Part shown: in pieces, positions 10,800 to 21,483 of the stretch
How the letters are laid out: each line of letters starts with the position of its first letter
How positions within the stretch are numbered: the first letter of the stretch is position 1
Assembly (NCBI GenBank): GCA_015852425.1
Contig: JAAAIG010000116.1
Span: forward strand, 1 to 44,928
Direction: 5' to 3'
Length of the DNA stretch: 44,928 bases
Origin: Gryganskiella cystojenkinii
Taxonomy: Eukaryota > Mortierellomycota > Mortierellomycetes > Mortierellales > Mortierellaceae
Position numbers and translations under genes: made by a program
Notes under the pieces: generated by a model
The model's input: the letters and a program-made list of their open reading frames with translations, nothing else
Database searches by the model: none
What the model was told of the DNA's origin: nothing

Positions 10800-10964
10800 G
10801 GTTGTTTTTTTGTTGAAGGGGGGTCGGATGAGAGGTGGTAAAGGTTTTTCGAAAGGAAGAGAGGAGTTAGGGTATAATGGGTGGTTGCTAAGACGAGTAG
10901 CGTGGGGGGTTGATGTGAGGAATGAGGGGTTTGACAAAGAGAGAGAGAAAGTGATATTTCCGAG

Positions 10965-10972
10965 TATTTATA
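10965..10972 (-). promoter_or_regulatory. TATA box of LPMO-like gene 1
   Basis: TATAAATA on the minus strand lies about 165 bp upstream of the ATG at 10799. Purine/pyrimidine-biased leader sequence lies between. Position and consensus fit a core promoter; not tested. Confidence 0.5.
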
Positions 10973-12566
10973 CCTCTTTGCTCGAGGCAGGGTTGCTGGG
11001 GAATTGAAACCCCAGGCAGGGCGTTGACAAAACGGTTTTCATTCAACCCAAGGTTATTATTACTTTCGCCCTCGAGAGGCGGAGGCGGTTTGGCGATTGA
11101 GCTGTGGAAAAACAACGAGAAACAAGCCCAAAAAAAAATAGGGTTGCAAGCAAAACACACAAACCACTCCACTAGACTATTGACCTTTAGAGTTCAGATC
11201 ACAACCAGGCAACAAAAATCAAAAAAAGACAGAAAACGTTGAAAAGCCTCGGTATTTTTTTGGTTGAAAATGAATTTGATCGAACGACGAGAAAGATATG
11301 AGCACTTTTGAAAATAGGTTCGTTGGTTCGTCCCACCTGCTCCCTTCTGTGCGGATTTTTACTTGCGAGCACACTCCATCTCGCCATGATTACATACATA
11401 ACCTTTTGAAGTCTGGACCTTGTGCCTAAATGTTCTTGGGCTGAAAAGACTCAAAAAAGAATGGGGCTGTCCCCCTGCCTAAAGTGTGGAAGGAGTTCGA
11501 CAGTCCAACTGCCCTTCATATTGTATCCCGAAAACCATACAGTCTATTTTCGGGTTTTCAGGTCCATAGCCATGGGCGGACCTTTTCTTCGTTGTCATTA
11601 ATTTATAATTGTGCGTTTCGCTCAAAAGTATTTAAAACTGAGTAAGCCGTGCTCGAATTCGATCCTAGAGAAATGGTCCACAAATAAGAACGTCGTCGAC
11701 TATCTTCGAGAGGAGTACTTCCAGTCACAAGGTCGTCAAGAGCTATGAATAAAGATTGTAAAACGGACGTTTTTCACGCTGCAATGGACATTTCAACAAT
11801 TACGTTGAAAGTTGGCACAACAACCTGTAATTGCACTTCCTCGAGATCACAAGCGAGTGTGAGGCGATCGACTTCGACTTTTCTATATTTTCACGCACAC
11901 AGTCATCTAGTCCTTCAACAAGAGGATATTGAGGCCAGGTTCCAAGCTGGCTGTCGGACTAAGAGTGAGATCGTGGATATTGCCCGTTATCGAGAAGTCA
12001 GGTCTATGAGCGTCAACTACATCAAGACAAAGGTCCTTCGTATCACAGGGTCCCCACTTGAGGTATAGCTTCTTATCCTTCACCAGTCCAGGATATCTTT
12101 TCGACATATTGGTCAATGCCAGGAACATGATTATCGGCGGTTCATGTCCTTATTTTCTCTGACTCCGTCGCGCTTGCAAACCTATTTTCGGAAGTTTCCG
12201 AGTATATCGTCCGATTTTCGACCAAGAATGCCTATCCTGCCCCGACTTTAACCTTGGTCCCTGCCCCGACCATTCTGTAATCCTTGACCAAGACTCTCGA
12301 GATGCTTTAGTCATGGAGAAGGTGTCACGAACCCAGCCTAAAACCAACTCCAAGTCTAGGTTTCCTTTTCTGGTTTCCGAGTCCATCAACGGAAATCATT
12401 GGATCATCGTCTTTGCCCATCCCCCGCGCCAGTCCTTGTTCCTCTTGATCCCTTTCGTCTTTGTCTGTTCCGAGCAACTTTCCATCTCTTTCCTTTCGTT
12501 TCTATCTGCTCCATTGTTATCTCTTTGTTCATAGTCTTCATCATCGCCAGCTTGTCATGTATCTAG
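10973..12566. other. Stretch without a convincing gene
   Basis: Open frames here are short and lack recognisable domains. A small hairpin-like pair (CCCGAAAA / TTTTCGGG) lies near 11526-11553. The right part may be the start of the broken gene region that follows. Confidence 0.5.
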
Positions 12567-15060
12567 TTTATCGACGATAACACCTTCATATCAGAGGCAA
12601 AGCAGAGTCTGGAAAGAGACCCACCAGACAGAGAGCTCGAATCTCGCCTCGAGCAAGTCCGTATTGACAGAGATAAAGCGCTCCCTCACAATCAAAACAT
12701 CGAACATCACAACCAGCGCCCTACGCGACCACGGAATCGTTGTACAAGATTCGTCCAAGTCATCAGTTGCAACTGTCAGGAATGATCGCGGACGCCATGA
12801 ACCTCATTCGGACGGCGGCTTTCAAGATCAAGGCTAACGACAGAGAGATACCTCTCCCATCGTCAACCCTCCTTCTTCGAAGGATTTGTGTCACTCACAT
12901 CGCTATTATCATGCCATCTACTCGAGCGAAAACACGGGCGTTCCGTACCAAAACCCCTGTTTGCTATGTGGGACTTTTACATGTCGTTGACACTTTTGAG
13001 GAAGTCTCGATATATTCACCCTTGACCTTTTCAACAACTCGTCCGTCACGACCACGATCACCTCTATTTCAGCCAGCGACGACCGAGGCCGAGAGTGTGA
13101 GGATTGCCGTCTACCGAGATGATGTTCGTCTAAGAAAAGACAAGGTCACCACCCAAGGACCTCGACTTGCGCAAAGCCAACGAGTTTTTTGAGGAGGAAT
13201 GGTATGTCATGTAGAGCAAAGATAACACTTTTTATGCCATATATTTAGCTCGTTACTGACCAAAATACAAACATGCTTTTGTCTGTCTTTATAGTGTAAC
13301 AATCATCATGCCAACACCAAAATGCTTCCTGGGTACCACGCAGCTGACAATGACACTGTTCGAGAGCAAGTCATCTCCAAAGCCTTCGACCCTGCAAAAA
13401 GGCAGTTATGAAGCACGGAAACGACAAGACTCCTCCAAGAGGAACGATGGCGGCCATGACTCGCAAGCTGGAAATATTCCATGAAAGAGAGGAGGGCTCC
13501 ATCTTGGTTGGCCCCTTGGACCTGAGACTGAAGAATCAAGGATATAACATGGCAGCAACGTACAGGTACGTTGTCGACTACATGTTTGCTATTATCTGGG
13601 AATAACAATTAGCTACTGCAGTTGCAGTCCCAGTGGATGACCAGAACTACTTCTCTAGTACCGACCAAAGCCTGCCACGAGAGAAGCCATCCCATCAATA
13701 CCGAACCTCATTCGCAAGGAATTCAGTGTTCGATCACAGTTGTCGGCCCACGTGCTCGAAATACAAACCGCAATCCTGATGGGGTAAAGACAATAGGCAG
13801 TTTTGGACTGGACCTGGGGACGAGCCCACCGTCAATCCCCGCAAGGCAACAAGAAGAAGAAGAAGAAGGAGGCTGTCGAGAGTGCGGTCGATCAGAACGA
13901 GACGGAGAAGGCATACCGCAACCGAGTCAAGAGTGATATCAAGGGACTTATTACTAAGGATCTTATCCAGTATCTTGCAGCTCGCTTCAGCAAGATCCAA
14001 ACAGCGGATAGCGGACACAGCGAATTGACTGATGATGGAACTGGGATTGAGGCAGGCCTATCGACCAAGAAACAGCAAATAACTCTTGGTGTCAAGAAGA
14101 ATATGCCCTCCCAATCTGTTCAGTTCGATGTTGATGATGATGCCGGTATTCATGACAGTCTCACTCCGACGGGGAGTAAACTGGATCGTGGCTTGGCCCA
14201 CCCCATTGCTCAAGACAATGTCTCGACGCGGCATCCCCTCTGGGACAAGGTTTTCGAAAAGGTTCAGATTACAGCTGACGTACTAATACAACCTGCCCTG
14301 ATGGTCTGGCTCGGACACGGAACGAGCTCATTCGTATGATGGTTACCAAGTACCAACATCCAAAAAATCATAAACCCTAACATCTATTACAAGCTCAAGG
14401 AGGCCATAGTGCGATATTTGCTGCGCGTGACACTGAGACCTCTTGGAGAGCAGGCGTACAAGGACATGATACATACGAAGGCAGAGGAGAAGCAGCAACT
14501 GGCTGCAAGCAAGAAGACGAAACCCGCTGAAGTGCTCAAGGCACTGCGCTGAAAACGAGAGGCTCTGGTCGATCAACTAGATCGCGTTATCCAAACGTGT
14601 TCTCGTTGCTGGCCAATGTCGACACTTGCTTTGCAGAACGCCAGAGTTGAGTCGCCGGATGGAGAAACATCCTCGGAGTGAACGCGTTCAGACTGTCCTG
14701 GAACTTCTTGATACCAACGAAAAGATGACTCTTGATCATACCCACGTCGACTCTTCTGCTTTTGCCGTTACAAGTCCTGGACAGGAGGCTGTTTGCAACA
14801 ACAGAGCCCAGGCTCCGTGTTCTGTAATCGGGAACGAGTCCACATAGCCCAAGAGACACAAATGAAATTGGTTAACATTTTTTTCCCCCTCAAATAGCCA
14901 GAAAAGAGGAACCGACCTCAAAACACTTGCGAGACTGGGAGGTAATCACCTGCAAACTCATTGACGATGCTGCTTCTTAGGAGGAGCTAACAATGGCCAC
15001 ACTGGAGAAGATGCTGCATGAAAGGACCCTGACCGCAAAGACCCTCATCATATCCTGATC
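12567..15060 (+). pseudogene. Broken or highly diverged multi-fragment gene, unknown family
   Basis: Several plus-strand segments look coding but lie in different frames. They are 12567-12782 (charged, helical), 12740-13192, about 13150-13199 (ending ANEFFEEEW), 13295-13500, 13803-14339 (Lys-rich, then LIQYLAARFSKIQ) and 14346-14551 (KEAIVRYLLRVTLRPLGEQ). A canonical donor GTATGT at about 13201 and acceptor TTATAG before 13295 join ANEFFEEE in phase to the next segment. Elsewhere stops or frame changes interrupt without convincing splice sites. The pattern fits a decayed gene or element more than an intact gene. I recognise no domain, and an intact gene with unusual exons is not excluded. Confidence 0.45.
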
Positions 15061-15967
15061 GAGAAAAGTATCTTTATCTAAAGTTCAGCAAGGGATCAGG
15101 GGAAAAAAAGGGCAAAGGGCAAAGGCGGACCTGCTGCGTCGTCATCGTCGTCGTCATCATCATCGTGTTCTGGCAATTGTCTTCACCTACGAAGAAACCT
15201 TTTTTTTTGATTTTTTTTTTTGTTTGCACAATATAAACACCGAGCTCTGTGTCTTCTTGACTGATGTCGCTATCAAAAATGAGTCAATGAAGTAGAAAAA
15301 GATAAATCCATCTAAAGTTGGATCTGGCAGGAACGAAAAAGAAAGTCCCGCCAGGCGTGCTGCCCAGGGATGCTGCCCAGGAATGTTCAGTCTAGAAGAG
15401 AAAAGCGAAAATTGAGATGCTAAGTGCTTGATTTCCCCGAATATTTGAGGTTCTTCGCACTGAGTCGAAACCGAGGCAGGGATATTTATTCGACAGGGAT
15501 TGTATTAACGGGAGATGGATGAACAAAGTAATAAGAAAAAGTTGGATTCAGAAACAGAAAGAGAAAAGGTGATGCCTGTGAGTATAAAAATAATCCAAAA
15601 GGCTTCGCTCTCATCTTTGAGAAGAACCTCGGGGATTAAATCAGGGTAGGACAGGAAGAACCTTGGACTATCCAACCTTTCACATTCTACGCGCCTGCTC
15701 TGCCACAGTCAAGTTCACAAAATGAGGGGAATCGCCTTGGGAACTTTTATAACATATCATGTGGCTGTAGTGTGCCTTGTCAGGTGTATCACGGATTGGT
15801 TCTTAGACACGCCGCTCCTTGTGCAAGACCCGTTCCAAAAAAAACGCCGCACTTTTTCTCCACAAGGACCTTTTTATCCACCAGGACCAAGATAATAAGA
15901 GAGAAGAAAATGCGCTTTGTGTTCTTGATTCCTTTTCATCCACTCTATTTTTTTTATCGCCCCCATC
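15061..15967. other. Upstream region of the orphan gene
   Basis: A T-rich block near 15200, a TATAAAAA at about 15583-15590 and pyrimidine-rich leader sequence just before 15968 are visible. No gene is seen. Confidence 0.5.
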
Positions 15968-18253
15968 ATGTCTGGCAGACGACTCTTCTCCTCACCATTT
16001 TCACGCAAGAAAAAATCGACAGATAGTGATGCCCAAAGCACCACGTCAACCTTGGTAGATAGTCCAGCCTCCTCCAGTTATCCTCCTGTGGCACCTTCAG
16101 CGGCGGCGTCACCACCACCTTCAGCAGCCGCCGCCATGAATGCCTATAGGGATGTACCCCTCCCCCTTGCATCACAACTGGCAGATATGACGATTACAAG
16201 CATTGGGCCTATTACCGTGACACCTGCGCCTAGGAATCCAGAATCAGCAGCAAGAATCACAACGGTTGCCAATACATTAGCAACGCCGCCGCCGCCTGCA
16301 CTGCCAAAGCATGCAGATGCGTCTGCCGAGGCCGAACAATTAACGCGCGAGCAGTTGGTGGAGACGCGGTTCCAGGCCATTACGGATAAGATTGATAAGC
16401 TTAATCATGGCGCCATGACGGTGAATGCCATCAAATCAACGTCTAGTGCGTCAGTGTATGTGCACCTGTCGGGTGTGAGCGAAGACAGTTTCTTTACACG
16501 CGGCACCACCGATGCGTCCAAGCCGCAGCACGACGCGTTCAAGTTGATCCAGGTTGGCGAGATTATGAACAAGCGCAACAAGTATGATTCTGGCCCCAAA
16601 TTTGACAGCTTGGATGTGGAGATCACCGACAAGTACGAAGGCGCCCTTCCAGGCACACTGACGGCCAAAGCGTATGCGGCCGAAATGACACTCTTGGCCA
16701 AAAAGGATAACTCGATTCGGTTTGTGTTTTCGTCACGCCTGCCACCTGAGGGTCTGACGGTCATCAAGTTGGTGGAGCGCTTGACAGATTTGCAGGCCAA
16801 TGGGTTGTGGCCGACCTATAACGAACGCGACTTGTACAACGAGTTGCACAAGTATGTGGGGCCAGACGGGTCAACATGGGTGGACCCCAACTACAAGTAT
16901 CAGATGCACCAACAGGTTTCGGAGCTAGTGGACGTGCTCAACAACCGTGATCGGTTTGTGGATTTCACAGACGAGTCGTCAATCTCGCTGTATTTCCAGG
17001 TGCTAGGCATCGCCGACACGATCTATCAAATCCTACTGGCGACCGAGCTGCGCTTGCGATTGCCGCGGCAGGATCATTATTTCACGGGCATGGAGACACG
17101 CGTATTGAAATCCAGCCTGATTGTGTCCAAGCGCTGGATCGACCACGTGCGCTTGTCGATTGTCGAGGACAACCAGGTGCAATGGCGCTCCAATATTCAC
17201 GAGCAGCAAATTGACGGGCTGGTGAGGTTTGCCGACTTGATGGATTGGCCCTACATGGAATCGCTGCGACCCCAGGCCGAGACGGTGTATGCCAATATGC
17301 TCGGCGGCGAGATCATCTCGAGTCATATTTGGGACTGGCTCTTTGGCGTGATCGTACCCGGCAAATACACGAGTTTCAAGATCATGACGGCCTTGGTGCT
17401 GCTGACACCAGAAACCAAGCATCTGGAATCGGCGCCGTGCTATGACTCGGGGCTCAAGCTCGAGGACGCCACCTATTGGCGCCTGACGACTGTCATTGGA
17501 CGCGTGTTGGGCGGTAGTGATCAAGTCTCGGCTGCCATGCACTGGATCGGCCCATGTCCCACCATTGTTTTTGCTGAAGGCAGCGAGCCCGAGAATGACA
17601 CCAAACTGCAATGGCTGAGTGTGAAGGCGCGCAAAGTCGACAATGCTGAGTTGGTGGATATGGACAATTTTGACGTGGACGACTCCAATTTGATGGCGTG
17701 CTTTGGCACGGATTACGAGGCCATCCAAGCCGATCCCGAGTTTTTCTTCTCCGAAGTCGGGAATATGGACAACTGGGTGGTACCTGAGAGCATTCCTGCG
17801 CTCAGTGACAAAGACAAGAACGACGTGGTGTTCTCTAGTCTCAAGTTGCAAAAGGCGCCCGTTGCCATGACGGTAAAGGACCCCACGCCCAAAGATTTCG
17901 AGTACACAGCCTCTGTTCAATTTATCATCCAGGGAAGCCCGGTTCATTTCACGCTGTACACCAATGTATGCTTTGTGTGCAGCCATCCATGCATTGGCAG
18001 CCACCATGTGCACAAGCGCCAGCTACCTAAACTCATCAAGACAGTCGTACTCGTCAAAGATCTTAAAAAGACCAAGCATTGGAAGAGCCTGCTGTACATC
18101 AATGTGCAAAATGCACCCGATGCTGAGATTGCCGCGCGTGCATGGTGTGCCGAGCGCGGCTACCATGCACTCGTCAAGCATGAAAATACCTGTGAAACAT
18201 GCTTGAGGGCTGAGGCCAAATCGCTGCACATTAAGGTCGTCCTTTATCGGTAA
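15968..18253 (+). CDS. Orphan 761-residue intronless protein with C-terminal Cys/His cluster
   Basis: The ATG at 15968 is the first in frame, after a pyrimidine-rich leader. Residues 1 to about 130 are disordered and Ser/Pro/Ala-rich. The rest looks globular, rich in Trp, Tyr and charged residues, with no recognised motif. Near the C-terminus is a cluster CFVCSHPC (Cys668, Cys671, His673, Cys675) and, about 70 residues later, CETC (Cys742, Cys745), spaced as a possible metal site. No signal peptide or membrane segment is evident. Codon choice looks richer in GCG, CGC, TTG and GTG than in neighbouring genes; this is an impression, not a calculation. The terpene synthase-like gene follows on the same strand after 431 bp. 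I do not know the function. Confidence 0.8.
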   Translation: MSGRRLFSSPFSRKKKSTDSDAQSTTSTLVDSPASSSYPPVAPSAAASPPPSAAAAMNAYRDVPLPLASQLADMTITSIGPITVTPAPRNPESAARITTVANTLATPPPPALPKHADASAEAEQLTREQLVETRFQAITDKIDKLNHGAMTVNAIKSTSSASVYVHLSGVSEDSFFTRGTTDASKPQHDAFKLIQVGEIMNKRNKYDSGPKFDSLDVEITDKYEGALPGTLTAKAYAAEMTLLAKKDNSIRFVFSSRLPPEGLTVIKLVERLTDLQANGLWPTYNERDLYNELHKYVGPDGSTWVDPNYKYQMHQQVSELVDVLNNRDRFVDFTDESSISLYFQVLGIADTIYQILLATELRLRLPRQDHYFTGMETRVLKSSLIVSKRWIDHVRLSIVEDNQVQWRSNIHEQQIDGLVRFADLMDWPYMESLRPQAETVYANMLGGEIISSHIWDWLFGVIVPGKYTSFKIMTALVLLTPETKHLESAPCYDSGLKLEDATYWRLTTVIGRVLGGSDQVSAAMHWIGPCPTIVFAEGSEPENDTKLQWLSVKARKVDNAELVDMDNFDVDDSNLMACFGTDYEAIQADPEFFFSEVGNMDNWVVPESIPALSDKDKNDVVFSSLKLQKAPVAMTVKDPTPKDFEYTASVQFIIQGSPVHFTLYTNVCFVCSHPCIGSHHVHKRQLPKLIKTVVLVKDLKKTKHWKSLLYINVQNAPDAEIAARAWCAERGYHALVKHENTCETCLRAEAKSLHIKVVLYR

Positions 18254-18684
18254 AATCCGTTCTCTATTCTTTATTCTATTTTACTCTCAACGGCAGGAGA
18301 TTGGTAAATTGGTACATAAAGATTTCCTTTTGGCGAGGTTCAGTACAAAAAAAAAATTGGCATGAGGGTGTTGGTTTGGCGTTTTTTAGATTGGGCACGG
18401 CCAAAAGTCGATTTGGTACACCACTTTGGCGTGGTCAATTTTTCCCCAGTGAACCTTCTCCGTTGTTTTGCCGTACCTTTGATTCTTAAAGAACGTCATC
18501 TAGCACATTGTTTTTACAGAGGTGTGCGACAACGGGTAGTTGACCGATGTCGCTGGAGCACTGACTTGCATCTTTTGGGGAGGGTCACCTCTTCCCTTGT
18601 TTACTGACAGTACTCTTCGCATCTCCGCTCCTCTGTCTTCATCACTCCACGGTCAGATCACCCCAACTACTTGCGCAGACAAAC
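18254..18684 (+). other. Spacer between orphan and terpene synthase-like gene
   Basis: A 431-bp spacer without a supported gene holds the 3' flank of the orphan and, presumably, the promoter and pyrimidine-rich leader (CATCTCCGCTCCTCTGTC region) of the next gene. Confidence 0.5.
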
Positions 18685-19824
18685 ATGGTTAAGGCAGCCA
18701 GTCATTTAACCGTGCAGCCAGGTGCTCACTATGTCCATATGGAACTCAAGGGCAAGGATCCATTGAGCATCAGTAACAATTGGACAGAATGTCAAGAAAA
18801 GCCGCTTACCTTCTATGTGCCAGATATTGTTAACTTTGCTTATGATTCTCTTCACAGTCCCACTGAAGCTGATTTCATGAAATGGGTTCAGCAATGGCCA
18901 GCTATTCCGGAAAGCCTAGTCAAGGATATGCGGGCCATCAATGTGGCCGCAATGCTTCCTTCGTCTCTAACGACTTATCCCCAGCAACAGTTCTGGCATA
19001 AGGTTGTTTTCCAGATCTTCTTATTCGACGACCTCCAGGAGCAGCTCATGTCCGACGAATCCTATAAGGACCTGCGAAAAGCTCTTCTCGCCAACACAAG
19101 AGCACTGGCCACAGGTCAACAGATGCCCAACAACCTCTTAGAAGTCTTCGGGGATATGTTTCCAGTGATGTCGGAAAGGGCAGTTCTTTCGCAGGTGGTG
19201 CTCGAAGAGATAATGAATGATTCCCAGCGTCTGCTGTCTGACAAGATTATGAAGAACATCTATGCGATCAGTGAGGAGACGTTTGTTGCTACCAATACGG
19301 AGGCTCTGTTCTGGAAGCGTCGCCTAGAGCCAAGATTCAATGTCACAGTTGAGGAATATATCGATATCAAGCGCTGGGCCTCTGGTGCCGTCCTTGTCCT
19401 TGCGTGGGTGACCTCCGAAGAGGAACTGCCCTTGATCAACCTACACAACTCCTTTGTCCAGATCATGGGCGCTGGCGTGGCCATGGACAATGATATCATC
19501 TCCTACTTCATGGAGCGTGCTGAGGGCCAAGAAAACCCCTTCAACCTTGTCCGCAAATTTGAACGCGAGGGTCAGAGTGAACTCAAGGCTCTTCAGTCTG
19601 TGGTGGACTTGAGGAACGAGCAGGTGAAGACGTTGGAAAGCATGTATCTTGGTGTCCCTGTGGAGCAACAGCCAGCCGTCAGGAAGATCCTCTGCTTTTA
19701 CACTGGATTTTTGAGCTTCGGCTTATCTAACCCTCGTTACTCTTGGTCCAAAGCCCCGGAATTATTTCAGTGGGTTAAGCCTTTTGTCACAAAAACTGCA
19801 GCCATTTCTACCAATTTACCCTAA
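18685..19824 (+). CDS. Class I terpene synthase-like protein
   Basis: This is an intronless gene of 379 residues, within the usual size for single-domain sesquiterpene-type synthases. Three class I signatures are in the right order and spacing. A DDxxE motif lies in FLFDDLQEQ (Asp115, Asp116, Glu119). An NSE-type motif NDIISYFME has Asn269, Ser273 and Glu277. A C-terminal RY pair is at Arg351-Tyr352. Upstream of NSE, EEYIDIKRWASG places Arg230 where the pyrophosphate-sensing Arg is expected. Such enzymes ionise prenyl diphosphates (GPP, FPP or GGPP) with Mg2+ and cyclise them. Product and substrate cannot be told from sequence. There is no second (prenyltransferase) domain and no signal peptide, so a cytosolic enzyme is likely. 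No P450 or other tailoring gene is seen nearby. Absence of introns could indicate horizontal acquisition, which is inference. Confidence 0.75.
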   Translation: MVKAASHLTVQPGAHYVHMELKGKDPLSISNNWTECQEKPLTFYVPDIVNFAYDSLHSPTEADFMKWVQQWPAIPESLVKDMRAINVAAMLPSSLTTYPQQQFWHKVVFQIFLFDDLQEQLMSDESYKDLRKALLANTRALATGQQMPNNLLEVFGDMFPVMSERAVLSQVVLEEIMNDSQRLLSDKIMKNIYAISEETFVATNTEALFWKRRLEPRFNVTVEEYIDIKRWASGAVLVLAWVTSEEELPLINLHNSFVQIMGAGVAMDNDIISYFMERAEGQENPFNLVRKFEREGQSELKALQSVVDLRNEQVKTLESMYLGVPVEQQPAVRKILCFYTGFLSFGLSNPRYSWSKAPELFQWVKPFVTKTAAISTNLP

Positions 19825-20468
19825 CTGTTTGCACTATACCACTCCCTCTTCTAATTTACTGCTTTGCTCTTAACTCCTTTGTTCCACTCTTACATAGGGC
19901 TCCTATTTGAATCCCTACAGTGCACTCCACCTATATGATTTGCATTGGATTTGTGCAACAGGACAACAACGTTGGCTCTCAGTTCTCAGCATTTACTTGG
20001 CGCTACTCGGCTGGCTTTGCAATACTCAGCATGACTCGGCACTCGTTTCGCTATGGCGAACCCACAGATACAATACACACATTCTTAATTTTTAAAAACA
20101 TCCCAACACCATGTCATCACCACAGATACACAGGATGTCAGTGTCAAGGACAGACAGGCAGATTTGAATAAAGTGTGTGAAACGAAGATATACTAGTTAA
20201 GGTAAACAAGGAGACAAAGAGTAGGCAGGCAAGAGGACTAGACTAGGTGAGTAAGTTTTTGCAGACTGAGGAACAGAATGAGTTCGGGGACAGGGCACTA
20301 TTTGTTATTTGAGCGATCCGTCATTGATTATTCTAACACTTATAATAACATGCGCCATGAATAAGTTCGGACAGTTTTGCTTCTTCGTTTCTTCCATAAT
20401 CTCGAGGAATGGGGTTTCAATTTTCATTATTTGTTTTGCACACACCGGGGGCTAGTTTCCTGGGAATG

Positions 20469-20508
<40 letters not shown>

Positions 20509-21234
20509 CCTTCTCTCCTTCCTTTCTTGGGTTTCAAAATTGCATGTTCATTACTTGGCGTAAAGAGAGAGGAAAAAAACCTAGGCTCAAAGAAAAACCA
20601 GTGGAGGACAAGGGAACAGCGGGAATGCTGGGAGGAAAACACCTCACCCATTGTTCTAGGCTCACAGCGAGAGAGCTGCGAAATGCCAACATTGATTTGG
20701 GGCAGGGAGCGCACAAGAAAGCAACAAGAATCTCAGCTGTGAAAATGGATAACAGAGAGAAAGAGAGAGAGATAAACACAACAAAAAGAAACGCGAGGTT
20801 TGCCTTCCAATTCTCCTTTTCAGATTCCCGGAAAACGCAACAAGAATCAAACGTTTTTGAGTTGAGTTGCTCTCAAGGTCGTTTCTGCTTTGGTACAGTA
20901 AACATAAAAATAACCTCTCCTCTCCTTACCTGCTGCTCTTGTCTCCGGTGATCATCATCACCTTTTCCCAAGTCCAAACAATGGATTGAAAGAGAGAGAA
21001 ACTCTTTACAGGGTTCAAAATAAAGAAAAAAAGAGAAATGCAAGATTTTAATCGTAAGTGTAAAGATGCCATGATAAAGTAGCATATAGGCGTTTGAGAA
21101 ACCAAGGGAAGTCTTGTGGTCGTAGAGAGGTATGCGGTGGACAAAACCAGCGAGCTTGCGCTAAGCAAAAAGAGAGACTGAAGATACAGAAACGCGACCT
21201 TGGATTACGCCTTAAGAGGTCGTGTTTTCGCCCT
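19825..21234. other. Intergenic region with CT microsatellite
   Basis: This 1.4-kb stretch between the terpene synthase-like gene and the end of LPMO-like gene 2 holds a (CT)n tract and purine-rich segments. The open frames inside are low complexity and overlap each other. I see no gene. Confidence 0.55.
20472..20507. repeat. (CT)n microsatellite
   Basis: About 18 CT dinucleotides occur in a row. They lie in the intergenic region and are probably length-variable. Confidence 0.9.
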
Positions 21235-21443
21235 TTAGTGGTGCTTGTGGTGCTTGCCGTGTTTATGGCCATCATCCTCGTCATCGTCATCGTCATCATG
21301 ACCCTTCTTCTTGTGATCACCTTCATCATCGCCGTCATCGTTATCACCATCATCACCGTCATCGTTCTTGTGATCGTCCTCGCCGTCCTTCTTGGCGTCC
21401 CCTTTATCTGCGGACGTGCCATTATCGGCGGAAGTGCTGTTGC

Positions 21444-21483
<40 letters not shown>

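Noticed and set aside
10044..10841. 265-codon plus-strand frame opposite LPMO-like gene 1
   Set aside because: Antisense of a clear secreted protein with paralogue support; no domain on the plus strand.
17033..18013. 326-codon minus-strand frame inside the orphan gene
   Set aside because: Shadow frame without ATG context or domain; the plus-strand frame is longer and uninterrupted.
15968..19824. Full terpene biosynthetic gene cluster
   Set aside because: No P450, methyltransferase, transporter or prenyl diphosphate synthase gene is visible within the window around it.
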